Shown piece by piece: positions 1 to 6,208 of a stretch of DNA of 8,270 bases. Made by a program: the position numbers and the translations under genes. Numbering within the stretch: position 1 is the first letter of the stretch; each line of letters begins with the position of its first letter. The stretch comes from DASRLE01 sp964558455 (GTDB taxonomy: Bacteria > Verrucomicrobiota > Verrucomicrobiia > Limisphaerales > Palsa-1400), in NCBI GenBank assembly GCA_964558455.1, contig CAZLEE010000195.1, positions 1 through 8,270 on the forward strand, given 5' to 3'. The notes beneath the pieces were generated by a model, which saw nothing but the letters and a program-made list of their open reading frames with translations, made no database searches and was not told the origin of the DNA.

Positions 1-121
1 GGCCATCAGCACGTTACTTCGCAAATCCCTCCCCAATTCCTATACGGCATTGGAAATAGCCCTGCTGCCCTTCGGCGATTCCGAAGAGCGCGTCGGAAAC
101 TGTTTTGGCCTGGCCGCGCAT
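1..121 (-). pseudogene. AbiEi-like antitoxin N-terminal fragment, frameshifted, runs off left edge
   Basis: Reading leftward from the ATG at 121-119, the frame gives MRGQAKTVSDALFGIAEG followed by QQGYF, then QCRIGIGEGFAK and a TAA at 16-14. The stretch DALFGIAEGQQGYF resembles the N-terminal winged-helix start of AbiEi-family antitoxins of type IV toxin-antitoxin systems, whose usual form is 'ALF-IA--Q-GYFTAKQA---GF'. The spacing from GYF to GF (10 residues) also matches. After GF, the +1 frame reads RSNVLMA to the window edge, which fits the family's continuation 'SN--YHV' better than the stop. A one-base insertion near 17-22 is therefore likely. An earlier in-frame ATG at 268 exists, but the added residues look non-family. 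The rest of the gene, and any AbiEii toxin partner, would lie to the left. The family call is from memory of the motif; the frameshift is inference. Confidence 0.42.
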
Positions 122-156
122 TGCACGAATATACAAGGAATTTGTATAAACGTGCA
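122..156 (-). promoter_or_regulatory. 35-bp dyad abutting the AbiEi-like start codon; candidate operator/promoter
   Basis: The arms are TGCACG, two mismatched bases, then TATACAA; five bases GGAAT; then TTGTATA, two mismatched bases, and CGTGCA. Thirteen of fifteen positions per arm pair, centred on 139, and the dyad touches the ATG at 121-119. Read on the minus strand, TATATT (5 of 6 to the -10 consensus) ends six bases before the ATG, so the transcript could be leaderless. The best -35 at 17 bp spacing is poor (TGCACG). AbiEi antitoxins are known to repress their own operons by binding inverted repeats in the promoter, which makes this a natural operator. The dyad is seen directly; the role is inferred. 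Confidence 0.5.
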
Positions 157-381
157 GTGGATTTTCGGCGGCCTTGATGAAATCAAATCTTCCATCTCCT
201 GTTTTCCGCCCTTGTGTCAAGAAAACATAATTGACAAAAACGGGCGCGAAACGCGTAACGCCTTGCAAACACGCTATATAACTAAGTGAAGAAAAGGGTC
301 ACGGTTAGCTCCTCTTTTTCCCCCACTTGTGCCATAATTCCCGCCAGACAGAAAAATGAGCACCGAACCAACATCTCGCCT

Positions 382-409
382 GTCCTCCAAAGCCTTGGCG
401 ACGGAGGAC
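382..409. repeat. REP-like hairpin (GTCCTCC/GGAGGAC)
   Basis: Seven-base perfect arms GTCCTCC (382-388) and GGAGGAC (403-409) enclose a 3x3 internal loop (aaa/gac), an inner GCC/GGC stem and a two-base loop. The same layout (outer stem, 3x3 internal loop, GC-rich inner stem) recurs at 7663-7691. This suggests a dispersed REP-type element rather than a terminator, since no T-run follows on either strand. Confidence 0.5.
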
Positions 410-628
410 GCCGACCATTCACCAGCCAGCTATGCTGGTAGCTCTTTTGCCGCCGCGGAAGTTCCATCTGCTACCGCACACCGGATTACCGCCCCCCGTC
501 CCCGCCCAATTTCAGCTTTTGCTTCCGTAACACTTACTAACTGTTTCGGCATGTGTACGCCGCGCCTGGACTCATTTTTTCGGAACACGCTGTTTTACAA
601 TATTCTGCAACCATTGGAAGAAAGGCTC

Positions 629-647
629 GTAACGTTTGTAACGTTAC
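629..647. promoter_or_regulatory. GTAACGTT inverted and direct repeat; LacI-family-style operator candidate
   Basis: GTAACGTT (629-636) and AACGTTAC (640-647) are perfect inverted repeats around TGT. GTAACGTT also recurs directly at 638-645, so 638-647 is the perfect palindrome GTAACGTTAC with a central CG. Even-length palindromes with a central CG are typical of LacI-family operators. Further GTAAC half-sites occur at 255, 527 and 677. The nearest downstream gene is the sugar kinase at 914, which fits sugar-responsive control. The site is far (about 270 bp) from the start, and no regulator gene is in the window. Confidence 0.4.
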
Positions 648-786
648 CACAGCCCCATAATTTTTTTTCTCGCACCGTAACATGAGGATCAATGACGACC
701 AACAGAAGGCCTCCATGCGACCGCTTTTCCCATTTGAATTTCTACTTTCCCAATTTCTGCTTTTGCCCCCCGCCCCCATCCGATTT

Positions 787-828
787 CAGTGTCTCAGCGT
801 TTCAGTTTTTCAGCTTTTCAGCTTTTTC
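787..828. repeat. Octamer-periodic CAG/T-rich tandem repeat
   Basis: CAG occurs at 787, 795, 803, 811 and 819, exactly eight bases apart, then at 829 after a ten-base unit. The units are CAGTGTCT, CAGCGTTT, CAGTTTTT, CAGCTTTT and CAGCTTTTTC; on the minus strand this reads as repeated GCTGAAAA. The tract is low-complexity and lies in the presumed leader or promoter region of the sugar kinase. It could be a slippage-generated repeat or a protein-binding array; the sequence alone does not decide. Confidence 0.6.
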
Positions 829-877
829 CAGCCCCCAGCCCCGGCGGGCAAGTTCGGAAGGCGCCGACGCTCTGCGA

Positions 878-906
878 TTGACTTGTGAACGGGGGCGGGA
901 TTAACA
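878..906 (+). promoter_or_regulatory. Weak candidate sigma70-type promoter for the sugar kinase
   Basis: TTGACT (878-883) matches five of six -35 positions and is followed, after 17 bp, by TTAACA (901-906), which is a poor -10. Transcription would begin around 912-914, giving a leaderless or nearly leaderless mRNA. This agrees with the lack of a Shine-Dalgarno sequence just before the ATG at 914. The poor -10 keeps confidence low. Confidence 0.25.
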
Positions 907-913
907 ATTCATT

Positions 914-2023
914 ATGAGGAATCTCAATGATTTAAGCAAAACCGACACCGGGTTGAATATTCCCAAGGACGGGGAATTGGATTTTCTGTCGCTCGGCGCG
1001 CTCGTCCACCGGCTGGATCCGGGCGTCGTTCCGTTTCGCAAGGCGTCCCGGTGCGATATTCATGTCAGCGGAGGCGAGTTTAATTGCGCCGCCAATCTCT
1101 CGGATTGTTTCAGGCTCAAAACCGGGATCGCCTCGGCCATGGTGGATTATCCCATCGGGGATTTGATCGCCGAACGGGTGCGCGCCATGGGGGTCCGGCC
1201 TTTTTACAAGCATTTCAAGCATGACGGCGTGCATGGCCCGAATATGGCGACGGTGTATTCCGACCGCGGCCAGGGGGTGCGCGCGCCGGTGGTTTTTTAC
1301 AATCGCTGCAACGAGGCGGCGGCGCAGCTCAAGCCGGGCGATTTTGATTGGAAGGAAATTTTCAGCCGGGGCGTGCGCTGGTTTCATAGCGGCGGGATTT
1401 TCGCCGCGCTGTCCGCCACGACGGCCGAGGTCATCATTGAAGCGATGCAGGCGGCCAAGGCGGCGGGGGCAGTCACGTCGTTTGATCTCAATTACCGGGC
1501 CAAATTATGGGACATCGCGGGCGGCCCGGAACGGGCGGCGGCGGTGCTGGACCGGATTGTCAAGCAGGTGGACGTGCTGGTGGGCAACGAAGAGGATTTG
1601 CAATTGGGGCTGGGCATTCCGGGGCCGGAAGTGCGCAAGGCGAACAAGCTCGATCCGGGCGCGTTTTTCAGCATGATGGGCAACGTGACCAAGAAGCATC
1701 CGCAGATCAAGATCGTCGCCACCACCCTGCGCGAAGTTCATTCCACCAACCGGCATAGTTGGGGCGCGGTGGCGTGGGTGAACGGCCAGACCTGCACCTC
1801 GCCGACATGCGAACTGGATGTGCTGGACCGCGTCGGCGGCGGGGACGGGTATGCGTCGGGATTCATTTACGGACTGCTCAACGGAGAAACCCCGCAGGAG
1901 GCGGTGAACCTCGGTTGGGCGCACGGCGCATTGCTGACCACCTTCCCCGGCGACACCACGATGGCCACGGTGGAGCAGGTAAGGACCTTCGCCAAGGGCG
2001 GATCGGCCCGCATCCAGCGTTAG
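914..2023 (+). CDS. PfkB-family sugar kinase, KDG-kinase-like
   Basis: This 369-residue cytoplasmic protein belongs to the PfkB/ribokinase family, which phosphorylates a sugar hydroxyl using ATP. The N-terminal sugar-binding motif is SGGEFNCAANLS (52-63). SFDLNYRAKLWD (189-200) matches the 'FD-N-R--LW' signature of 2-keto-3-deoxygluconate kinases. VLVGNEEDL (221-229) is the usual family segment before the ATP site. DRVGGGDGYASGF (305-317) is the C-terminal PfkB signature, with Asp311 as the predicted catalytic base; GGGD replaces the commoner GAGD, a variant I associate with KDG-kinase-like members. It is somewhat longer than typical (about 310-340), with an extended N-terminus and an insert around 240-280. 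The ATG at 914 has no clear Shine-Dalgarno; a G-rich stretch lies too far upstream. Its stop is 5 bp from the stop of the convergent gene. Fructokinase or another sugar kinase specificity cannot be excluded. Confidence 0.88.
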   Translation: MRNLNDLSKTDTGLNIPKDGELDFLSLGALVHRLDPGVVPFRKASRCDIHVSGGEFNCAANLSDCFRLKTGIASAMVDYPIGDLIAERVRAMGVRPFYKHFKHDGVHGPNMATVYSDRGQGVRAPVVFYNRCNEAAAQLKPGDFDWKEIFSRGVRWFHSGGIFAALSATTAEVIIEAMQAAKAAGAVTSFDLNYRAKLWDIAGGPERAAAVLDRIVKQVDVLVGNEEDLQLGLGIPGPEVRKANKLDPGAFFSMMGNVTKKHPQIKIVATTLREVHSTNRHSWGAVAWVNGQTCTSPTCELDVLDRVGGGDGYASGFIYGLLNGETPQEAVNLGWAHGALLTTFPGDTTMATVEQVRTFAKGGSARIQR

Positions 2024-2028
2024 GGCGG

Positions 2029-3243
2029 CTACGGGGCCAGGGCTTCCTGGGCGATCCAGCCATAGACGGGAGGCTCGCCGTTGCATTTGATCGCGCCGTA
2101 AAGGAAGGTCATGGTTTGGGGGCTGACCTGGCCCGCCCGCGGATCCTGCGACGGGTAGTAAGTGGGTTGATGGAAAACCTTCGCGCCCTTGGCCGGATAG
2201 AATTCCAACGCGTCGCCGACCAGAAACGAATCCGTTCCCTGCCCGCCCAAACCGAAGCCCGGCACGGAATAAACCAGGTTGATCGTGCCGCCGGGACGGC
2301 GCAGGTAATGGGACGGCACCGCACCGATGGCGATCTGGCGCACGATGCTGAGTTCCCCGAATTGAGTCATGTATGATTTTGGATCGCCGCCGGTGACGCG
2401 GCGTCCGGTTGTCTCCAGCGGCAGGGCGGGCAATCCGGCCCGGCCCAGGCCGATGCGGCCGAGCAATGTTTCCTTGTCCGCCACCCCATCCAAGGGCAGC
2501 CAGGCGGAGACGGCCACCCGGCCTTCGGCCAGGGCACCGGAGTCAATTGAACGGGCGGCGGCGGGGGAAGGTTTGATGGAAACGCTGAAAGCGTAGAGAC
2601 AAACCCGTCCGCCAATGACCTTGCCGGCCCCGAAGTTGAACATGCTGACCGGAACAGTGCGGCCGCCGACCTTCAAGCCGGGCGGGACCGTTCCCATCAG
2701 GATGCCGGCGCCGTCAAAAACTTCGGCGTTGGGCAGCAGTTCCCAATCGAGCGGTTTGTCGGCGCGCAACGGTTTGGGATTGATAACGCGGTTGGAGCGG
2801 GTGAAACGTTTCTCAGCCGGATCGGAAGCGCGCTGGCCATTCAACTCGCTGCCAAAACACTTTCGCCCGCCCACCGTGAAGGAGCGGTCGTCGGGATATT
2901 GCTTGAGCGTCGAGGGGTCCGCCAGCAACGACGGGACGGGCGTCACCGTGACGAGACATTGGGTGGTGTCGGATGCGTCGGCGCGACGGACAGTGACGCG
3001 AGCCTGGCCGGGTTTCAGCCCCACCACGAAACCGTTCTGGAACACCTGCGCGATTTTGGGGTCGGAAGATTCCCAGCGCAATTCGTCCGCGGGACCGGAC
3101 TTCAGGCTGATCTGCGCGGCGGCGGCCGGGTGAACCTGCAACGAATCCAGGTTCAAGACCAATCCGGCCCGCGCCTCGCCGGCCAGGACGAACGCAAAAA
3201 GGAGGGACGACACCGTCCCTGCGCCTGTTTTGGGAAGATTCAT
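2029..3243 (-). CDS. Exported protein with Ig-like (BIG2-like) domain, function unknown
   Basis: The ATG at 3243-3241 gives 404 residues. It follows the glycosidase stop by only 5 bp, and the Met is directly followed by a signal peptide: basic start, hydrophobic VSSLLFAFVLAG, probable cleavage after EARA (residue 26). An upstream TTG (3282) would overlap the glycosidase and bury the signal, so it is not used. Residues about 28-101 (LVLNLDSLQVHPAAAAQISL ... WESSDPKIAQV ... VVGLKPGQARVTV) look like a bacterial Ig-like group 2 domain, often involved in surface or carbohydrate contact. The remaining ~300 residues carry no family I recognise. They are rich in Gly and beta-type segments, with the late segments YSVPGFGLGGQGTDSFLVGD (325-344) and YGWIAQEAL (394-402). 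Coupling to the rhamnosidase-like gene suggests a periplasmic or surface partner in glycan use, by inference only. Confidence 0.75.
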   Translation of the reverse strand: MNLPKTGAGTVSSLLFAFVLAGEARAGLVLNLDSLQVHPAAAAQISLKSGPADELRWESSDPKIAQVFQNGFVVGLKPGQARVTVRRADASDTTQCLVTVTPVPSLLADPSTLKQYPDDRSFTVGGRKCFGSELNGQRASDPAEKRFTRSNRVINPKPLRADKPLDWELLPNAEVFDGAGILMGTVPPGLKVGGRTVPVSMFNFGAGKVIGGRVCLYAFSVSIKPSPAAARSIDSGALAEGRVAVSAWLPLDGVADKETLLGRIGLGRAGLPALPLETTGRRVTGGDPKSYMTQFGELSIVRQIAIGAVPSHYLRRPGGTINLVYSVPGFGLGGQGTDSFLVGDALEFYPAKGAKVFHQPTYYPSQDPRAGQVSPQTMTFLYGAIKCNGEPPVYGWIAQEALAP

Positions 3244-3248
3244 ATTGA

Positions 3249-6125
3249 TTATTGGGCTGGCGCCTTCGCGTTTAAAAAGCAAACCGGGCCGATCAGGCCG
3301 GACGGCCAGAGCGAGGAAGCGCGGCCAAACTTATGCACGTTCGATTCGGTGACGCGCAACTCCTTTGGCAACGGCTCATCGCCGATCAAACGATTCGGCC
3401 ACAGATTGACAATCGTCGCCTCCAAATCATTGTCCCCGGACTTGATCGCGTCCGTGACATCGACCCGCGCGGGTTTGGTCCACAAGACGCCCAAGTCGCG
3501 CCCGTTCAGGCGCACCGAGGCGACCTCATGCACTTCGCCCAAATCGAGCAGCAGGCGGTCCCCTTGCGGGAGCGCGGCGTCCCAATTGAATTTTTTGTGG
3601 TAAACAGCCGTGCCGGAATAAAATTTAATCCCGAGTTCGGGCCGGTTCGTCCAGTCAATCAAACTGTCAAAGACCGCCTCCGCCGGGGCGCCGCGTCCGG
3701 ACGGGAAATCCACCGTCCAGGGGCCGGAAAGTGTGGTTGACACTTGCAGGGTCGGATAATTGGAGGCGGTTTTCCCGGTAAGGCCGGCCGGGATGGTCTT
3801 TTGGAAAACGACGAAGACGGAGCCGCAGGGATCAAACTCCAGCGGAACAATGGTCCGCCCGTTTTCCTGGCGGAAGGCGGTCGCGTCGCGCATTTCGCCG
3901 GTGACGGGGTTCCACAATTCGGGCTGTTTGTCTGACACGCGGAAGGCGCATTGGACCTTTTCCGGGCGCGCCCAGCGGCTGGCGACGTAATAAATTTCGG
4001 AGTCGCCCGCGGTGCGATGAATCCAATCCATCGTGCCGTCCGCGCTCAGGCCGGCCGGTTCAAAATCAGGCGGAACGCCCGCCGTTTGCAAAACCTGGCG
4101 GACCGTCGGCCCCCAAAACACGCTCCCGGCGCCGACTTGTTTTGGCGCGGTCGTCGCGCCGTTCATGCCGCTCCACAACCGCGCGGTCAGGGCGTCGAAT
4201 TTTGTTTTGTCGCCGGGATGCAGGACCATTCCGGCCATTCCACTGGGGGGCGGGCCGACGATGGTCGCGCCCGCTTCAACCAAGGCGGCCATTTTTTCGA
4301 GAACAGCCAGAGACATGGGCGTATTGTCGGGCAGGACGAGAACGCGATAGCTCATTCCGTCCGGCAGGACAATGCGTCCGTCGCGCGCGCTCATGCGGGT
4401 CAGAACGACTTCCGGGTTGCAGTTATCGTGGTCGTAGCCTTCGCCCAAAGCGGGGGGAATGGTTTTTCTCGGTTCGCCTTTGCCGATGCCATCGCCATGA
4501 TAAAAAATGGCGTCGGCGACAAATTTCCCCTGCTGCAACAAAAAGGAGCAACGGGCGAGATAGGAATTGATGGCGGGGGATTGCTCCCACCAGGTCAGAT
4601 GGCGGTCATAATGGGTTCCGGCGAAGTAAACGTAACCAGGCTCGGCGGTGAGCGAAGGTGAATGACTGAAGGCATGGATGCAGACCTGGTTCAAACCGTC
4701 GCAGAACGCCTGATCGGCGACGTTTTTCATGCTGAAGGGAGATTCCTCCCATTCCGGGCCGAGCGAGGTGAAGGATTCGCACAAGGTGAGCGGCTTTCCG
4801 TAGATGTGATTGGCGGAGGCGGCGTTGCGCAACAGGAACCGGTCCTGGGGGCGGGGACGATGGTAGGACGGCATCCAGAATTCGGCCATGGCCACATCGA
4901 CGCGGCTGGAAGTTTTGAGCATGTCGGCCTGGTCGTAATTGGGGCCGGCCGCTTCGGAATAGCAGATGAGGCCGTTGGCGTTGGCGAGTTTTTTGAGATG
5001 GGCATAATGATATTCAGCAATGAGATCGCTGATGGTCAGTTCGTAATCGCGGCGGACACGCGTCCGGGTGTCGGCGTCGCTCATCTTGACATCGGCCAGG
5101 ATCGGCAGATAGGGGATCAAATCATAACTGCGCCGTTGTTTGAACTCGGCGGGAAAGGCGGCCGTCCAGTAAGTCGGGCCGGATTCCCAACTGTCGTCCT
5201 CAATGCCATGAAGGCCGAGGCGTTCCGCGGGAGTCATCTCCTTGAGCAACGGAGCCATGGTGACTTCCCACGTTTTGTCGAGGGCTTTGGCGCTCATGCT
5301 GTCGGTGTAATAACCCCAGTCGTTGCGGGCGCCGGTGGACACTTGGACAAAGCGCAGCAGGGTCCAATTGCCGGCGGGCGCGGTCCAGCGCAGATGGCCG
5401 GCGGCGTCCATTTTTGCGGTGAGGTCGATCACCTTGGCGGGAGAAAAGCCGGGTTGATCCGGCACGGCGAGCACGGCGATGTCGCGACGGTAGCCCGGTT
5501 TGCGGCGCGCTTTGCCCTTGGATTTTTCAAGAGAAGGATCGGGCAAAATGGCATCGTATAATTGAGACCCGGAAAGAGGCGTGCTGCTCCAAACCATTTT
5601 TTGCTCGCCGAATTCTTCGGTGATGGGGCCGGAAGTGTTGGCCAGGCCGTCGGCAACCACGAGGTCGAGGCCGAGGCGGGCGGATTCCTTGGCGGCAAAA
5701 CGAACCAATTCGCGCCATTGCGGCGACCAGGCCTGAAGGGGGCCGGTTGGAACCCGCGTCATGTAGGAATCCTTGAATTCATCCGTCTTGACGACGTGAT
5801 ATTCTTTGCCAACGAGAACCATTTTCTCGGTGACGCGCCCGATGTTGCCGGGGCCGGTATCGTAAAGGATGCAACCGGCGATGCCTTTTGCCTTCATTTC
5901 CTCCAAGTCGCGCGTGATGGCGGCGGGGGTGGTGCCGGCGTGCAGCCAGACCCAGTAAACCCAGGGCCGGGCCTGGCGGGGCGGGTTTTGGAATTGTTGC
6001 GCCAAGGTTTCGGGGGCTTCAGCGGTATTTTGGGCGCGGCCGGCAGGCGCGGCAACGAGCAGAAACGCCAGGACAAATAACAATCCAAGGGCGGATTTGG
6101 GAGCGATCATTTTCAAATAAGACAT
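3249..6125 (-). CDS. Exported GH106-like glycoside hydrolase (alpha-L-rhamnosidase family)
   Basis: The product has 958 residues from the ATG at 6125. This start is chosen because MSYLKMIAPKSALGLLFVLA begins a clear signal peptide, with probable cleavage after AGRA (residue 31). Longer frames up to 6440 would place 105 unlikely residues ahead of it and overlap the ligase gene. The mature N-terminus FQNPPRQARPWVYWVWLHAG (45-64) and ITRDLEEMKAKGIAGCILYD (70-89) are the hallmark opening of GH106 proteins, which cleave alpha-L-rhamnosyl linkages in pectin-type and other glycans. Candidate catalytic or metal-site acids lie in CYSEAAGPN (Glu391), MAEFWMPS (Glu415) and LCESFTSLG (Glu450). GEGYDHDNCNPEVVLTRM (561-578) is also family-like. 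Residues about 835-958 form a galactose-binding-like beta-sandwich (LDLGEVHEVASVRLNGRDLG). Length is typical for the family. It lies downstream of the ligase gene and 5 bp upstream of the Ig-domain gene. The exact substrate is not deducible. Confidence 0.88.
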   Translation of the reverse strand: MSYLKMIAPKSALGLLFVLAFLLVAAPAGRAQNTAEAPETLAQQFQNPPRQARPWVYWVWLHAGTTPAAITRDLEEMKAKGIAGCILYDTGPGNIGRVTEKMVLVGKEYHVVKTDEFKDSYMTRVPTGPLQAWSPQWRELVRFAAKESARLGLDLVVADGLANTSGPITEEFGEQKMVWSSTPLSGSQLYDAILPDPSLEKSKGKARRKPGYRRDIAVLAVPDQPGFSPAKVIDLTAKMDAAGHLRWTAPAGNWTLLRFVQVSTGARNDWGYYTDSMSAKALDKTWEVTMAPLLKEMTPAERLGLHGIEDDSWESGPTYWTAAFPAEFKQRRSYDLIPYLPILADVKMSDADTRTRVRRDYELTISDLIAEYHYAHLKKLANANGLICYSEAAGPNYDQADMLKTSSRVDVAMAEFWMPSYHRPRPQDRFLLRNAASANHIYGKPLTLCESFTSLGPEWEESPFSMKNVADQAFCDGLNQVCIHAFSHSPSLTAEPGYVYFAGTHYDRHLTWWEQSPAINSYLARCSFLLQQGKFVADAIFYHGDGIGKGEPRKTIPPALGEGYDHDNCNPEVVLTRMSARDGRIVLPDGMSYRVLVLPDNTPMSLAVLEKMAALVEAGATIVGPPPSGMAGMVLHPGDKTKFDALTARLWSGMNGATTAPKQVGAGSVFWGPTVRQVLQTAGVPPDFEPAGLSADGTMDWIHRTAGDSEIYYVASRWARPEKVQCAFRVSDKQPELWNPVTGEMRDATAFRQENGRTIVPLEFDPCGSVFVVFQKTIPAGLTGKTASNYPTLQVSTTLSGPWTVDFPSGRGAPAEAVFDSLIDWTNRPELGIKFYSGTAVYHKKFNWDAALPQGDRLLLDLGEVHEVASVRLNGRDLGVLWTKPARVDVTDAIKSGDNDLEATIVNLWPNRLIGDEPLPKELRVTESNVHKFGRASSLWPSGLIGPVCFLNAKAPAQ

Positions 6126-6208
6126 TGTGGAATGGTACGGAAACAGGGGAGGAAAGGGAAGGCGGAAAGGCGGCATCCCATTTGACAAACCCGCGCGCGG
6201 CGCCCAAG
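6126..6208 (-). other. Short intergenic gap with pyrimidine tract before the glycosidase start
   Basis: The 83 bases between the ligase stop and the glycosidase ATG read, on the minus strand, as a C/T-rich stretch over about 6134-6172. No Shine-Dalgarno sequence precedes the start. TTGTCA on the minus strand (6182-6187) could be a -35 element, but no convincing -10 follows at the right spacing. Read-through from the ligase gene is plausible; an internal promoter is possible but not shown. Confidence 0.4.

Larger units (their letters stand above)
157..913. other. Gene-poor intergenic region upstream of the sugar kinase
   Basis: No reading frame here has recognisable protein features. The longest frame (356-685, plus) is Ser/Thr/Ala-rich without domain motifs and lies over palindromes and T-runs. 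The region contains a hairpin at 382-409, an ACCAGC/GCTGGT inverted repeat at 421-439, a GTAACGTTAC palindrome at 638-647, an eight-T run at 661-668, a long pyrimidine-rich stretch around 720-780, and an octamer-periodic tract at 787-828. No tRNA or rRNA was seen. It probably combines the kinase control region with dispersed repeats and non-functional DNA. Confidence 0.6.

Noticed and set aside
305..311. CRISPR array or tandem spacer structure in the left intergenic region
   Set aside because: No repeat of 23 bases or more recurs at regular spacing; the only periodic tract has an 8-nt unit.
305..311. DRVGGGD in the kinase as a lost catalytic motif
   Set aside because: These are protein residues 305-311. 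The catalytic Asp is kept, and GGGD/GSGD variants are normal in KDG-kinase-like PfkB proteins.
356..685. 109-residue open frame on the plus strand
   Set aside because: Composition is Ser/Thr/Ala-rich with no motif, the start has no ribosome-binding site, and it lies across hairpins and T-runs.
4662..5561. 299-residue plus-strand open frame inside the glycosidase
   Set aside because: It is an antisense shadow of the high-GC GH106-like gene, Gly-rich with no family motif.
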